A model generated the notes under the pieces. That model was given only the letters and a program-made list of their open reading frames with translations. It was not told the origin of the DNA and did not search any database. This document shows positions 33,504 through 44,032 of a stretch of 64,000 bases of DNA, in pieces (positions within the stretch are counted from its first letter, which is position 1; each line of letters starts with the position of its first letter). Made by a program: the position numbers and the translations under genes. The DNA is from Acephala macrosclerotiorum (taxonomy: Eukaryota; Ascomycota; Leotiomycetes; Helotiales; Mollisiaceae), in contig MU119245.1 of NCBI GenBank assembly GCA_014904845.1, positions 248,001 to 312,000 of the forward strand. Direction: 5' to 3'.

Positions 33504-34558
33504 TGGCATCTATAGAGTTCAGTTACATGAATCCAGTCGATCCAGATGGGGAGGATGAATTCTACAAAAAGTTTATACCCTGAAACAACTCTACAATCAA
33601 TGCTGACTAGTGTCAAGTTGACTCAAACAGAGATGATCGAGACCGTGGACGAGGTTATGAACCTTCTGTGGATTGATCTCTGCAGAGTCGTTCGAAAGAA
33701 AGTCAACACGCCCGAGGTCCCCGCAACGACCCTACCTCACAAATTGAAGAAACTCTTGAAGAGCCCTTCCGCGTATGAGTACAATGAAAGCAGCGAAAGT
33801 GAAGAAAAGGCTCGCGACTCACCTATAGGGCAATTTCATATCAAAAAGTCCTTCATGGCGGTCGAGGTCTTGGGTGTCTCGCAGAAAAATGTTCACGCGG
33901 TTGATGAAAATCGATTTCGATTTCGGAAAATTCACAAAGTTGTTCGTTGTTTGGGCATACACGGCAAGGACCAAACCTTCCCTGATTCCCTGTTACCAAC
34001 TTTGGCGCTTCGGTCAGATCATCGGTTCTCCAGGCTTCATGAACGCAGTTCTTCGCGGCCTTTGTCCGTAAGTACGAGATCTACCTCTGATGCTAGCTCG
34101 TTAAACAATTTATACAAGGGTGATGCTAATCGAAAAGCAATAGAGCGGGAGATTTTGAGAATAGCCTTTCACCAAATGATCACCTGTCTAATTTCACTGC
34201 TAAGGATGTCCGCTCATGCTAGGAAATATGCAATTTCGTCTATGAGGATTAAGAGGATCTTATGATGAATGTTCGATGGGAGAACAAGAAGATGCTCAGG
34301 TTCATGATTGGTGCCTTCGCTCACAAAGCTCTGAACTGAGAGATTTTCAAAGGCGACAAAGAAGCTCAAGAATTGAGAAAGCTACTAGGTGGACATGACC
34401 TGATTGCCATGCAAGCTATGAGAGCAATTGGTGCAATGGAGGAGCGAGGCACAAACACTCTGCCGTGGCATGCGGAGATTCTCAGGGAGTAATTTGTCGA
34501 CGAGGAGATGAGTGAGGAGAGGTTGGAGAGCTATTGTGGGATTGAGCAACAGTACTGA
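33504..34558 (+). pseudogene. Decayed BTB-like paralogue, copy B
   Basis: An ATG at 33504 opens a frame (MASIEFSYMNP) that stops after 26 codons. The body is scattered over frames. WRFGQIIGSPGFMNAVL (near 34005-34060) parallels YFGQRIGSPLFQNDAM of copy A. At 34262 a stretch reading VRWENKKMLRFMIGAF parallels VHWGNKQMLKFVLDVF. Two in-frame stops follow (TGA 34337, TAA 34490), and the tail LPWHAEILRE-FVDEEMSEE parallels APWEEKNMNKYLVDESLPE. The order of homologous blocks is kept, so it is a former gene of the same family. Confidence 0.7.
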
Positions 34559-35148
34559 CAAGGCCATAAGACGGGCTACGAGTTTGGTGACAGGAGAATG
34601 GGCCTACCGTCATTGCTGCGTCGATGCTCTAGTAAATTCCGGCCTTTCGATCAGAAAAATATGTGAAGCGTTCACAATAAAACCGATTTCTGTCTCTTCA
34701 CACGAATGCCGTACTTTCAAGCTTCTTACGTACTACTCTCTTCCCTTTCAGCCTCGAAGAACTCAAATTCATAGTTTTGAACCTAAGTCCCAGACTGGTT
34801 CATGTGCTAGCTCTCGCTTGATCTGATCTCTCCTTCAAAACTTTCCCGCACTTTGAGCGCTCTGGAAGTCGAAGGTGTACTTACGGAGATGATACCATTG
34901 CTATGATACGAGCAACTGCGCCATTCGATGTTGGAATTTGGTGAGAAGGTCTCAGCGCGATATGAACGAAGTATACATTCATATCACCCCCAACGGATTC
35001 GCAAATATTAATAGGTAGTTAAGTAGAGTGTTTGATCACACCTCGCAAGATTGACACCCCGAACGCTACGTGCTCGCCTTATATCCTTTAGGTATTCAAT
35101 AAACGCGGGAGACTTAAGGCTGGAGACCTTCTCTACCATTTCAAAGCG

Positions 35149-36024
35149 ATGAATGGTCATTATCCGATCAGTGGCGGAAACTTATGAGCCCGACGAAGAA
35201 GTTAGGGACGGAAGCTGTAGGAAGAAAAGGGGTCTCAACATCATATGTCGGGCCATTGGATCGAACCCTTCGGCATGGGAGGAACGCCATTTATATTCTG
35301 AATTTTTGAAGGTTCCGGGAAACGTCTACTTTACCAGCTCACATTCAGTTATAGATCGATATTTTGTTTCGTTCATCACAAAAGCATTAAATGTTCTGTA
35401 GCTTTCTCTTGATCTCTCGCACTCAAAGGGAGGCGTGAGCATGGATTTATGACGAGATATCGAGAAGAAGTCAGCAGTACTACGTCTTTCCTCTCGATAA
35501 CCTCCACTTTGAGAGCGATCCCCGCATCGCTTTTTCTTATTTTTGCTTTCGCATCGTCTACTGATGTTGATGCGGTTTTCGATAATTAGTTATAAGCACT
35601 AAGAGTGTGATACACATGCAGCGAAAAACTGAATTGTGCAGATCTAAGGTCGGCGGTAGAATCTTTTAGATCGTACAATCTGGTTCCATCATTGCGTAGG
35701 TAAGACAGCGAGATCCAGATTCCGAACTAATGGCATCTGGGAGTGCTGTAACCGTCCCAGAACCGGTCACATTGTCCTTTGCAAGCTTTCAGGAATTCCA
35801 ACGCATTTTCAACCTTCAAAGGAAGATGTCAAGCAGCATTCATAGACATCAGGACTTCTGTAATCGTATCGAGTGCTAGGACGAGAACCTTTCGGCTCAT
35901 TGTTGGAGCTTTCTGCCTGGCTTTAGAAGATTTATTCGTACCATTCCTCCGTTTGAAAGGGCTTGCAATGATCAATAGAGCTTTAAGTAAACCTTTTCAC
36001 CAATTATCAAGTGCTACCTTCTAA
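35149..36024 (+). pseudogene. Possible relic of a third BTB-like paralogue, copy C
   Basis: Two weak echoes of copy A in the expected order: FLKVPGN near 35306-35330 (copy A LLKIPGN) and RTRTFRLIVGAF near 35880-35910 (copy B KKMLRFMIGAF). The intervening sequence has many stops. It is supported only by these short words. The flanking stretches 34559-35148 and 36025-36364 show no gene. Confidence 0.3.
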
Positions 36025-36364
36025 TAATGGCTGAACAATCGTCAAGTGTTCCTGCTCTTTCAGATCACGTGCACCCGCGCCAAAGCGCGCTTTCTCCTTT
36101 CGTCACTTCCAAAAGTTACCTCGCTTAGCAAAGCCAAAAGACGCGTCGCACAACCCATTTCTCCATTACTTCTACACCTCATTCGCAGCACTGGGTGTTC
36201 TACCACAGGACAGACTCTCACAATTACGCTCTGCGTGAAGGGCAGCAGAACCACAAATCGGACATTCAGGCAAAGAATATTACGCGGTAAGCCATCTGAT
36301 CCTTCCATGATTGTTGGGACGACGATGCTGATGGGACGAAGGTGAGGTTATTCATCCCATCATC

Positions 36365-37405
36365 ATGGCGCGAGAAGTCGTCGTTATCAGCGACTCGGAA
36401 CCTGAATTGGTCTCGGTCAGCGACGGTGAACCCGACAATGTCGAAGACGAACGCAAACAACAAGCCGAAGCTGAGGGTCCAACCATACAAGCGGACATGG
36501 CAAGATTCCCGGGCAAGAGTAGGAAGGAGATCAAGACTGCTCGAGGGTAAGTTTGCACACCCATTCTTCGATATATGATTGTCGAGCCAGCCTCTGCTTC
36601 CACTCTATGTTCGCTCTTGTCTGACAATACCAGACTCTGGGCATCCGGTACCATACTCGTTCGAAATCAAGACGAAGAAGATCCTGACAAAACCGATATC
36701 TTCATTCCACGAAACCTGATCTGCTCGATATCCGGCCGTGTTCGGGACATCGTCCCTACAGCCCACTCTTGGCCAGTTATAGAGTGGAAGACCATCGTGA
36801 ACGGTGGATGGGGAACGAAAATCGAGATGGATGTCTGGCCCTGGATGCCAGAGTTCATCAAGTTCTTACACACCAGCGCAAGAGTATTCGGCGACCACGA
36901 AGACGTATATTACAGCGGAGAGTGGTGCCTCGGCGCGGTGCTTGATTGTCCGGAATATCAGAATGCAATTATGAAGGAGATCCTGCGGTCAGAGGCTCTC
37001 GTCGAAACAGATATGCTGGGCATGGGGGAAGACAAAAACGAACTTCTAAGAATGTTTGTCGATACTTACGCCCACCATCTTCCCCGTATCGGTGTGACCT
37101 CTATCGGTAATGGAAAGTTGGACAGAAGCAATAAGCTCGCCGCCTATATCATTGATTTGATGGTATGGGAGGGAATTATGGGTGGCTTTCGTTGGCTGAC
37201 AGTGGTACACAAGGGTGGATGCATAGCTAACATCCTTGCACGAGCCCAGGTAGATGCTGCAAAGAAGCCCGAGCCTCGATTTCCTCCTTGGCATGTTTTC
37301 AATCGTCATAAGTACTTGATGAACGAAGAGCATCCAGCTGCCGAGCAGAAGCGTGGTGGCGAAAAGAGACTTGGAGGTTCAAAGAAGAGGGGTAGAGCTG
37401 CGTGA
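36365..37405 (+). CDS. Fungal BTB-like protein, copy D
   Basis: Exons 36365-36546 and 36634-37405 (intron GTAAGT..ACCAG, 87 nt, phases agree) give 317 residues. The N-terminal 60 residues are acidic and repetitive (ISDSEPELVSVSDGEPD). The BTB-like part starts with GTILVRNQDEE and FIPRNLICSISGRVRD, then WPWMPEFIKFLHTSARVF and YSGEWCLGAVLDCPEYQNAIM, which aligns with HWYFGQRIGSPLFQNDAM of copy A. The C-terminus is basic (GGEKRLGGSKKRGRAA), suggesting a nuclear location (inference). It has diverged well from copies A-C and is intact. The function is unknown. Confidence 0.75.
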
Positions 37406-37897
37406 ATGAATGGGTTGTAGGATTATCCGCGATGGGTTGATAGCATTGCTCAGAACTATCGCTCGCGAATCTGGGACATTCATAGCTAGGTCGATGCGAT
37501 TGGAAGGACATGGATTTATGGCTGAGAGCTGAGATATATTACGGCTGGACAAATGTCCTAATGCTGGAGGCGCGTTATAATTGATGAGCATGAACAACTG
37601 CACAAATATAATTTCCACCTTGCCTCAAGCGTGAATGTTGTGGCCCAAACGTGCTGAAGTTTAGTGGTCAAGGCGCTGGAGAGATGCTGGCGATAGCGAT
37701 GTCCAGCTTGAAGAAGCCTAAAATTATAGCGCTGAGAGCCTGAGCTCGAGCTCGGTTAAGCAGGTGTGGGGTAAAGGGGTTCGGGGGTTATCTTGGCAAA
37801 GTCGGCCTTCGAAAACCATCTTAGATATCTCTTGAAAGGGAAATGTCAATTTGGAGGGATTTTGATTCTCTTGCTCTCGGCAGGTCCATCTTCGGCC
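37406..37897. other. Intergenic, convergent 3' ends
   Basis: About 490 nt without a coding frame between BTB-like copy D (+) and the MCT-type transporter (-). A CTCGAGCTCG-like palindrome lies near 37743. Confidence 0.5.
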
Positions 37898-39362
37898 TCA
37901 GAAGACAACATTCAGTTTTGGCCCAACCGACATGATCCTAGCAGCCGCAAATGGAACCATTCCTCCAACATAACACATCCCACAGAACACAATCAACCCC
38001 CAGTATGCGCCACCATTGATTTTGATGATCTCTCCTGCTATGGGGATTCCGAGTAAGAGTCCGATGGAGACAACTGTATTGCATGTGGCGTAATAGCGTC
38101 CGTACCTGCGATGAATTAGTACCATGTTTTGAGAAAGATGAATACGTGAGAAGTATGAAACCTGCTGGAGAATTCGACACATAGGAAAATAAAGGACGAG
38201 GGGCAGATTAAAGGGTTGTTTACTCCTCAGTCCGACACAGTTGCCCGATGCAAACTGGTACCAGGTTGATTCCCGAGCCACTCGCAAAACCAAACAATAT
38301 CGCAAAAGCCAGAATACCAGGCTTGGTATTCCCCACTGGAAGCCATATACCAAGAACACAAACAGACAGCCATCATACTCGTAATACAAATCATAGTATT
38401 AAACCTTCCAACCTTATCAGAAAAGAACCCTGGAATAATACGCCCAAAAATCGAACTAGCATTAATAGCAATAAGTAACTGCGACCCAACGCATCATTGA
38501 ACCCTATATATGTCGCATAAGAACTCATATACGTCAACGGAATGAACAGCGCACATTCAATCATAAATACAGCTGCGATAGCAACAGCATACGTTTGATT
38601 CTTCAGGATCCTGAAATCCAGCTTCGCGCTCGCATTCCGAAGAGAAGGCAGACGTTTCCGAACCAGTAAGCAAGAAATCAAGCAAAGGGACGCTAATATG
38701 AAGCCCAAAGTCCGAGTCGCGACGGCCCATCCTGCATGTGGAATCAAAGCCTGAAGGACGATGGGATAAATGATGCCTCCAACTGCTCCACCGAGCGCAG
38801 CAATTCCCGTAGCAAAGCCGCGACGAACATTAAACCAGTGTCCGATAACAGTGAAACATGGAACGAAAAGAAGTGATGTACTGATTCCATTCAGAATACC
38901 GAACACAAGCATGAAATTCCAGTACGTCTGACATGATCCAGCTAAGAACATAGCGGTTGAGACACCGGCACCACCAGCCGCTATCAGCCATCGCGCATCG
39001 TACTGATCAAATAGGGGACCGACGATGAGGCCGCAGGCGTAGCTGAGGAAGGCGTAGATGCCGAAGATCCAACCGATGTCGCCATCGCTGTAGTTGTGGA
39101 GTTGGTGTTGCGAGATGTGTTGTTGGAAGGCGCCTATTGTGTTCATGGTTCCGACTCCGCCACAGAGGCCGCAGAAGGCGCCGAAGACGACGGTCCATGC
39201 TGCGAGGCCACCTTCAGGGTAGTAGATGAGCTCTGCTTGGTTTGGAAGGAATTCCTCACTCTCGGGTGGAGGATGTTTGTTGTTCATTTGAGTAACGGAA
39301 ATATCTGTCCCATTCTCGATATCGGCCAGGGGAAATGCGTTCCTGCCGAGAGAAGTCGCCAT
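37898..39362 (-). CDS. MFS monocarboxylate-type transporter, two frameshifts
   Basis: Twelve-helix permease related to fungal monocarboxylate-transporter homologues (MCT/SLC16 type), plasma or internal membrane. Exons 39362-38224 and 38105-37898 are joined by a 118-nt intron (GTAAAC..CGCAG). The MCT signature is present in YYPEGGLAAWTVVFGAF, with further motifs GHWFNVRRGFATGIA and INASSIFGRIIPGFFSD. The frame slips near 38465-38475, where one base seems missing before AINASSIF. It slips back near 38351-38368, where one base seems extra before VLGIWLPVGN. The reading then continues well to LVPVCIGQLCRTEE and the last exon YGRYYATCNTVVSIG. The slips are close and compensating, with perfect family sequence between and after them, so either a recent pseudogene or two sequence errors. 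The substrate is unknown. Confidence 0.8.
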
Positions 39363-41391
39363 TTTGAGAGTTGGGGAATGCTCAAGAAAGATGAAGTCGA
39401 AGGAGAATAATCAAGATAGAGCGCAATACTTTATGCAATACGGGCTGTATCTATCTCGTGGTAGCTGGACGCGTTACGCCCTTCTTTTGATCTGACATGC
39501 TCAACGTCACTCGATCGTCAGCCTTAGCGTATCGCGCAATCCTCAAAGAGTGGGAGATCAGTCAGAATGATCTCCTGCAAGCTTGAAAATGAGAGATCAA
39601 CTCGAGTATGCGAAGGAAGCACGTTCGATCTTAAATGACAAGTTCATAGTAAGTTGAGACGAAAGAAAAGAGAATTGAGGAAGGAGAAGGTTGGTCTTAG
39701 ATTGCGTGTGAGCTAATCTCGGCTATCACCCATCCTCAAAACAACTCGAACTTAGCAACCTCATTCATTTTTGAAGCATTTAGCAATTACCATCAAGTGA
39801 CGAAGAGCTCAACTTCCTCCGAAGAGAGTAGGCACTCATAGAAGCTCGTTTGGACAGTATCTAGCGACTTGCCCTGCGCTGATGATGGCTAGGGCGCTGG
39901 GTGTGTGTTGTTCAATTTCGCCCTCTTTTTTCTCTGTCAATACCTATTTCCTGACTCTGATAGCCTGAAATGTTCATTCTGGGCGCGGGGGTAAAGTCAA
40001 GGAGATTTTGGCTTCCAGGCCATTCTGGCCCAGTCCACGTGACTTATAGCACTTGCTCAACGGATTGTGTTATGTGCGATGCTGTATGGAATCAATGTTG
40101 ACGTCCAAGTTGACATTCATAGAAGTGGATTGAATGATCGTCATAAGAGCTGCTTCATTTATCATGAATAAACCTTAGCTCCAGCAATGTGGAAGCACAC
40201 GTGATCCTCATGCGTATTTCAAGAATGCGAGAAGTCTGGTAATGGGGCTGGAAATGCGGGCCTTTCCACTTGGGGTCGGCGCGTTGGCAGATTTGTAAAT
40301 GCTGTTTAAGCTGACAGCGTCAGAACCTTAAATGAATGTATTGATTCCTTCCGCCCCATCTGTTCGCAATTATCGCCAATTTTGTCTAATAGCACGACCT
40401 TGGTGAGCCTGAGCTTGCTATTCCTCATGCTTGTGTCGCATTCCTCGTGTATATCGTTTCCATTGTTTTTGGCTTCTTGCCGGGTGCATGCGTCGATGTT
40501 TCCTATTCGGGACAGCAAGGATGCTTCAGCCTTACCGCTTAGTATAGCTTTGGCCGAAGTGCAATATCGAACACTTTCAGCTGGAACCCGGGGATGGAAC
40601 TCTTCCACACATATCCACTATTCGACATATGTTGTCTCTCGTACTTCGTCCAATACCACACTCCTACTCTTTGCCCCCTGTTTGTCAGCAGGGCTGCAGA
40701 TTACCCCTGTAAAGGAGGACTGGGACTTGAAAATGAGAACAAGTCAAGGAACTGCTAGAACGGCCCGAGGCCTGATACTTGCATATGTCTTGATAGCCAA
40801 TAAATACTAAGCTGGGGGGCCTCTGGGGGCTCAAAACCTTAGCTCATTGAGCCTCACTCTTGGGGCGAAAAGTACCCAATGAAACAACGTCTGTGGTCTT
40901 CCAATTATTCCATCCAGTCGGATAAATGCAGAGGACCTTCCAACAGCACCATCTACTTGATTATGGAGGGGTCTCTATTCCACCTTTTGAGATGTTAACA
41001 TGGGTCTGTTGTTCTGTGCCTCGGTGGCACTGCATACTTCGAAAATACTCAACAGTCGTGATTGGCTCCTCCGTACTTCAATCCCTTGGCACAAATAACT
41101 TCATGTAAATGGCCATGAAGCCGGTATGCAGGCCTCGTACCGTCTATCGCGATTCGGCAAGACCGTTTGCTGCGATGTATACCACGTGATTCAGACGAGA
41201 AAAGAGTACTCCGCTATGCTACCAACGCGGCTTCTATAAGTGGTTGGCTCGCACTTCGACTTTAGACGCGTTGTGCTCAGACTAGTGAAAGAGCATTGAC
41301 GATCTTGCTGTCCTCCTCGGACAGTCTTCCTTAGATAAAGTCTGTCCAGCAGTCTCTGCAGATTATTTTTTCCACTGCCACTCTCTTCAAG
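39363..41391. other. Divergent intergenic region, about 2 kb
   Basis: It lies between two divergently transcribed MFS genes. Short frames exist (for example a 142-codon stretch from 40382 with no ATG start) but none has protein-like composition. Shared promoter elements are possible. No repeat was noticed. Confidence 0.55.
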
Positions 41392-43149
41392 ATGGTTGAC
41401 ATGGAGAACTCAAACGGCGGAACTTCAGCTGAATCGACCTCGATTCTGGAGAAGTCTATCAGCTCCAAACTCCAACCTACAACAATGACGTCCGATCTCC
41501 CACAAGCAACAGCAGATTTCGACGCTGACGACAAAGACAACCCAAGGAATTGGACTCCCAAGAAAAAAGCATTGGTCGCCTGCTTCGTTCTTATGACTGT
41601 TTTCACCGCGTATGCTTATCTCCAACCATATCAGGTCTCGGACTAATTACTCAACTAGAACTCTCGGAACGCCCATCTATGTGGCCGCCATCCCAGGAGT
41701 CGAACAGCACTTCAATCTCTCCACGACTCTCGCCATTCTCCCTGGCTCGCTCTACGCATATGGCCTCTCTTTTGGCGCCCTCATCGGAACCGCAGCTTGT
41801 GAGATCTATGGCAGACGTATCGTCTACCAAGTCTCAGTTCCCATTTCCCTCATCTTCACCATCCTTGGTGGCGCGTCTAAGAATTATGCTACTTTGGCCG
41901 TAGCACGCAACCTCGCGGGACTCTTCTCTGGACCATGTCTCACTGTCGGAGCTGGAATTATCAACGATCTTTGGGATGTGAGGTTGGAGAAAACGGGAAC
42001 GATATTCGTAGTGCTGTTCGTCTTGTGCATTGTCTGGGCTACTCAAGCCGGACCAATGATCAGTGCAAGCGTGGTGCAGGATCAGAATTGGAGGTGGACG
42101 TTCTGGTTGATGGCCATCTTGGTGGGTGTTGTTTCCGTGTGGGCTTTCTTGATTCCGGAGACGTATCATCCTCAAGTTGTTAGGGCGAAGGCGAAGAAGG
42201 AGGGAAGGGAGGTGGAGAGTAGAGGCTCGAAGCTTTATGTGTTCTTGGCGGCTGTTGGAAGGCCTCTCCACATGATTATCATCGAGCCGGTAAGTAGGCT
42301 TTCACTCCCATTAGTTCTTGTCTCAAATGATAAGCATCAAGATGCTGACAGAACTCACAGATTGTCTTCCCAACCTCACTCGTCCTTGCCGTTACTCAGT
42401 CTGTGGTCTTCGCCTACTACATTAACTATGCCATCCTCTACGAGCGTGTCTACCACTTCACCCAATACCAAGTCGGTATGGCATTCGGTGCTTTACTCGT
42501 TGGTAGCTTTGTCTCAATCCCGACCATCGCCGCATTCGATAAGCTCACGTATCAGAAGGCGAGAAGTGAAGCGTTGAGATTGGGAAAAACCGTTGCACCG
42601 GAGAAGCGACTCTACCCTGCCATGTTGGGAAGCATTACATTGCCGATTAGTTTGTTCTGGTGAGTTGGCTCCCCGGATGCTAGGGAAGAAGTCATTGCGA
42701 GAAGCTAACGACCAAATAGGTTGGCATGGACTGGCAAGCCTTCGATCCACTGGATTGTCCCAACTCTATCAGGAATCCTCTTCGGCTTCTCCTATGTAGT
42801 TAACATAGTAAGTCATCCTATTCTCATCAGCCTACTCCACATCTTCCAATATCAACTAATCCCACCACAGATGTGTCTCCCAGTCTACAACAACGACGTC
42901 TACGGCGCTCGCTACGGAGCTTCCGTCCTGGCAGCAAGCACATTTATTCGCTTCCTGATCTCCTCATCCTTCCTCCTCTTCGCAGACAAAATGGTCGACA
43001 ACCTCGGTTTCGCTTGGGCCACGAGTTTGCTGGGTTTTATTACTGTGGCTATGATTCCTATTCCTTGGGTGTTCTTTAAGTGGGGACCCGGGTTAAGGGC
43101 TAGGAGTAGGTATCTAAAGGATGAGGTTGAGGGAGAGGGGCGCGAATGA
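41392..43149 (+). CDS. MFS transporter, DHA1 (drug/polyamine) type
   Basis: Proton antiporter-type efflux permease, plasma membrane, 504 residues. Five exons: 41392-41609, 41659-42289, 42361-42659, 42720-42807 and 42871-43149; introns 49, 71, 60 and 63 nt, all phases consistent. The cytosolic N-terminus ends with DKDNPRNWTPKKKA, the usual lead-in to helix 1 in the Tpo/Flr-type DHA1 family. After TLGTPIYVAAIPGVEQHF come the loop motif YGRRIVYQVSVPISLIF, the helix 4 RNLAGLFSGP region, and WRWTFWLMAILVGVV before ETYHPQVVRAKAKK. The C-half has YYINYAILYERVYHFTQYQVG and the terminal VYNNDVYGARYGASVLAAS. Related pumps move toxins, azoles or polyamines; the substrate here cannot be told. Confidence 0.93.
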
Positions 43150-44032
43150 TCGAGAGGAAGGTAATATGACGGTGTTTTGCAATGGAAATTAATAAGGGGG
43201 TTATGGGACAGAGATGATTGCACAAATTGGGTCTGGGTTGTGCCTTTCTTTGCTTTTCTCTGCTAGTATATCAAGCGTGCATGAATAACGAGCAACGGCT
43301 TTCAACAAAATTGAAATATAGTAATACAAATCAATCAATCAACGCAACGTTCACTTGCATCCACATCAATTGTCCACGAAGAAACAAATGGAAGAGCTTG
43401 TTATTATTCCTCCTCCAACTCTGACTTCCTCCACCGCCCACCACCAACCACACATGAACCCCAAGCCCAAGCAACACGACAAACGCCAGCAACGCCACTA
43501 TCTCCCCTCACACACGTAGCACGATCTAATCTCCGGCCCTCGTCAATCTGAACAACGTGACAGTCGCACCCGGTTCCGATCCGATATCCGATCACGGTTA
43601 CGGTCGTACTGCATAGCGCGCGGCTGTGTTCGGTTGTGTGGGATGGAGGACAGAGATAGAGAGTACTTTGAACTTGGAATTGGGACGATAATGAGACCTC
43701 AACCGATTTTTGGGTCTCAGCGGTTTGATGTGAAACGGAGAGGGGATGGAATCATTCTTGTATTTTGAAATCTTGGGGAGGAAGGCAAGCCTACATAATC
43801 CGCTTGTGAGTTTGGCAGGGCAGAAGCAGAATCGGCAGGCCGGAGAATATCCCTGGAAACAGAGCTGACACTGCGAGAGACTGAAACCGAAATACAATTT
43901 CATGTCCAAAGTGGGCAGATGACATATGATACATTGCCTCATGAACACACTCTTCGTCGACGAACAAATCAAATAGTATACAAAATTTTCAACTTATCTA
44001 TACATATATACTTCACTTCTTCCAAGGTGGAC
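43150..44032. other. Intergenic, convergent 3' ends
   Basis: About 880 nt between the DHA1 pump (+) and the PPR gene (-). No coding frame or repeat with support. Confidence 0.55.

Noticed and set aside
40382..40810. 142-codon frame with a hydrophobic N-terminus resembling a secreted protein
   Set aside because: It has no ATG at its start (it begins with TTG) and the rest reads like random sequence; likely chance.
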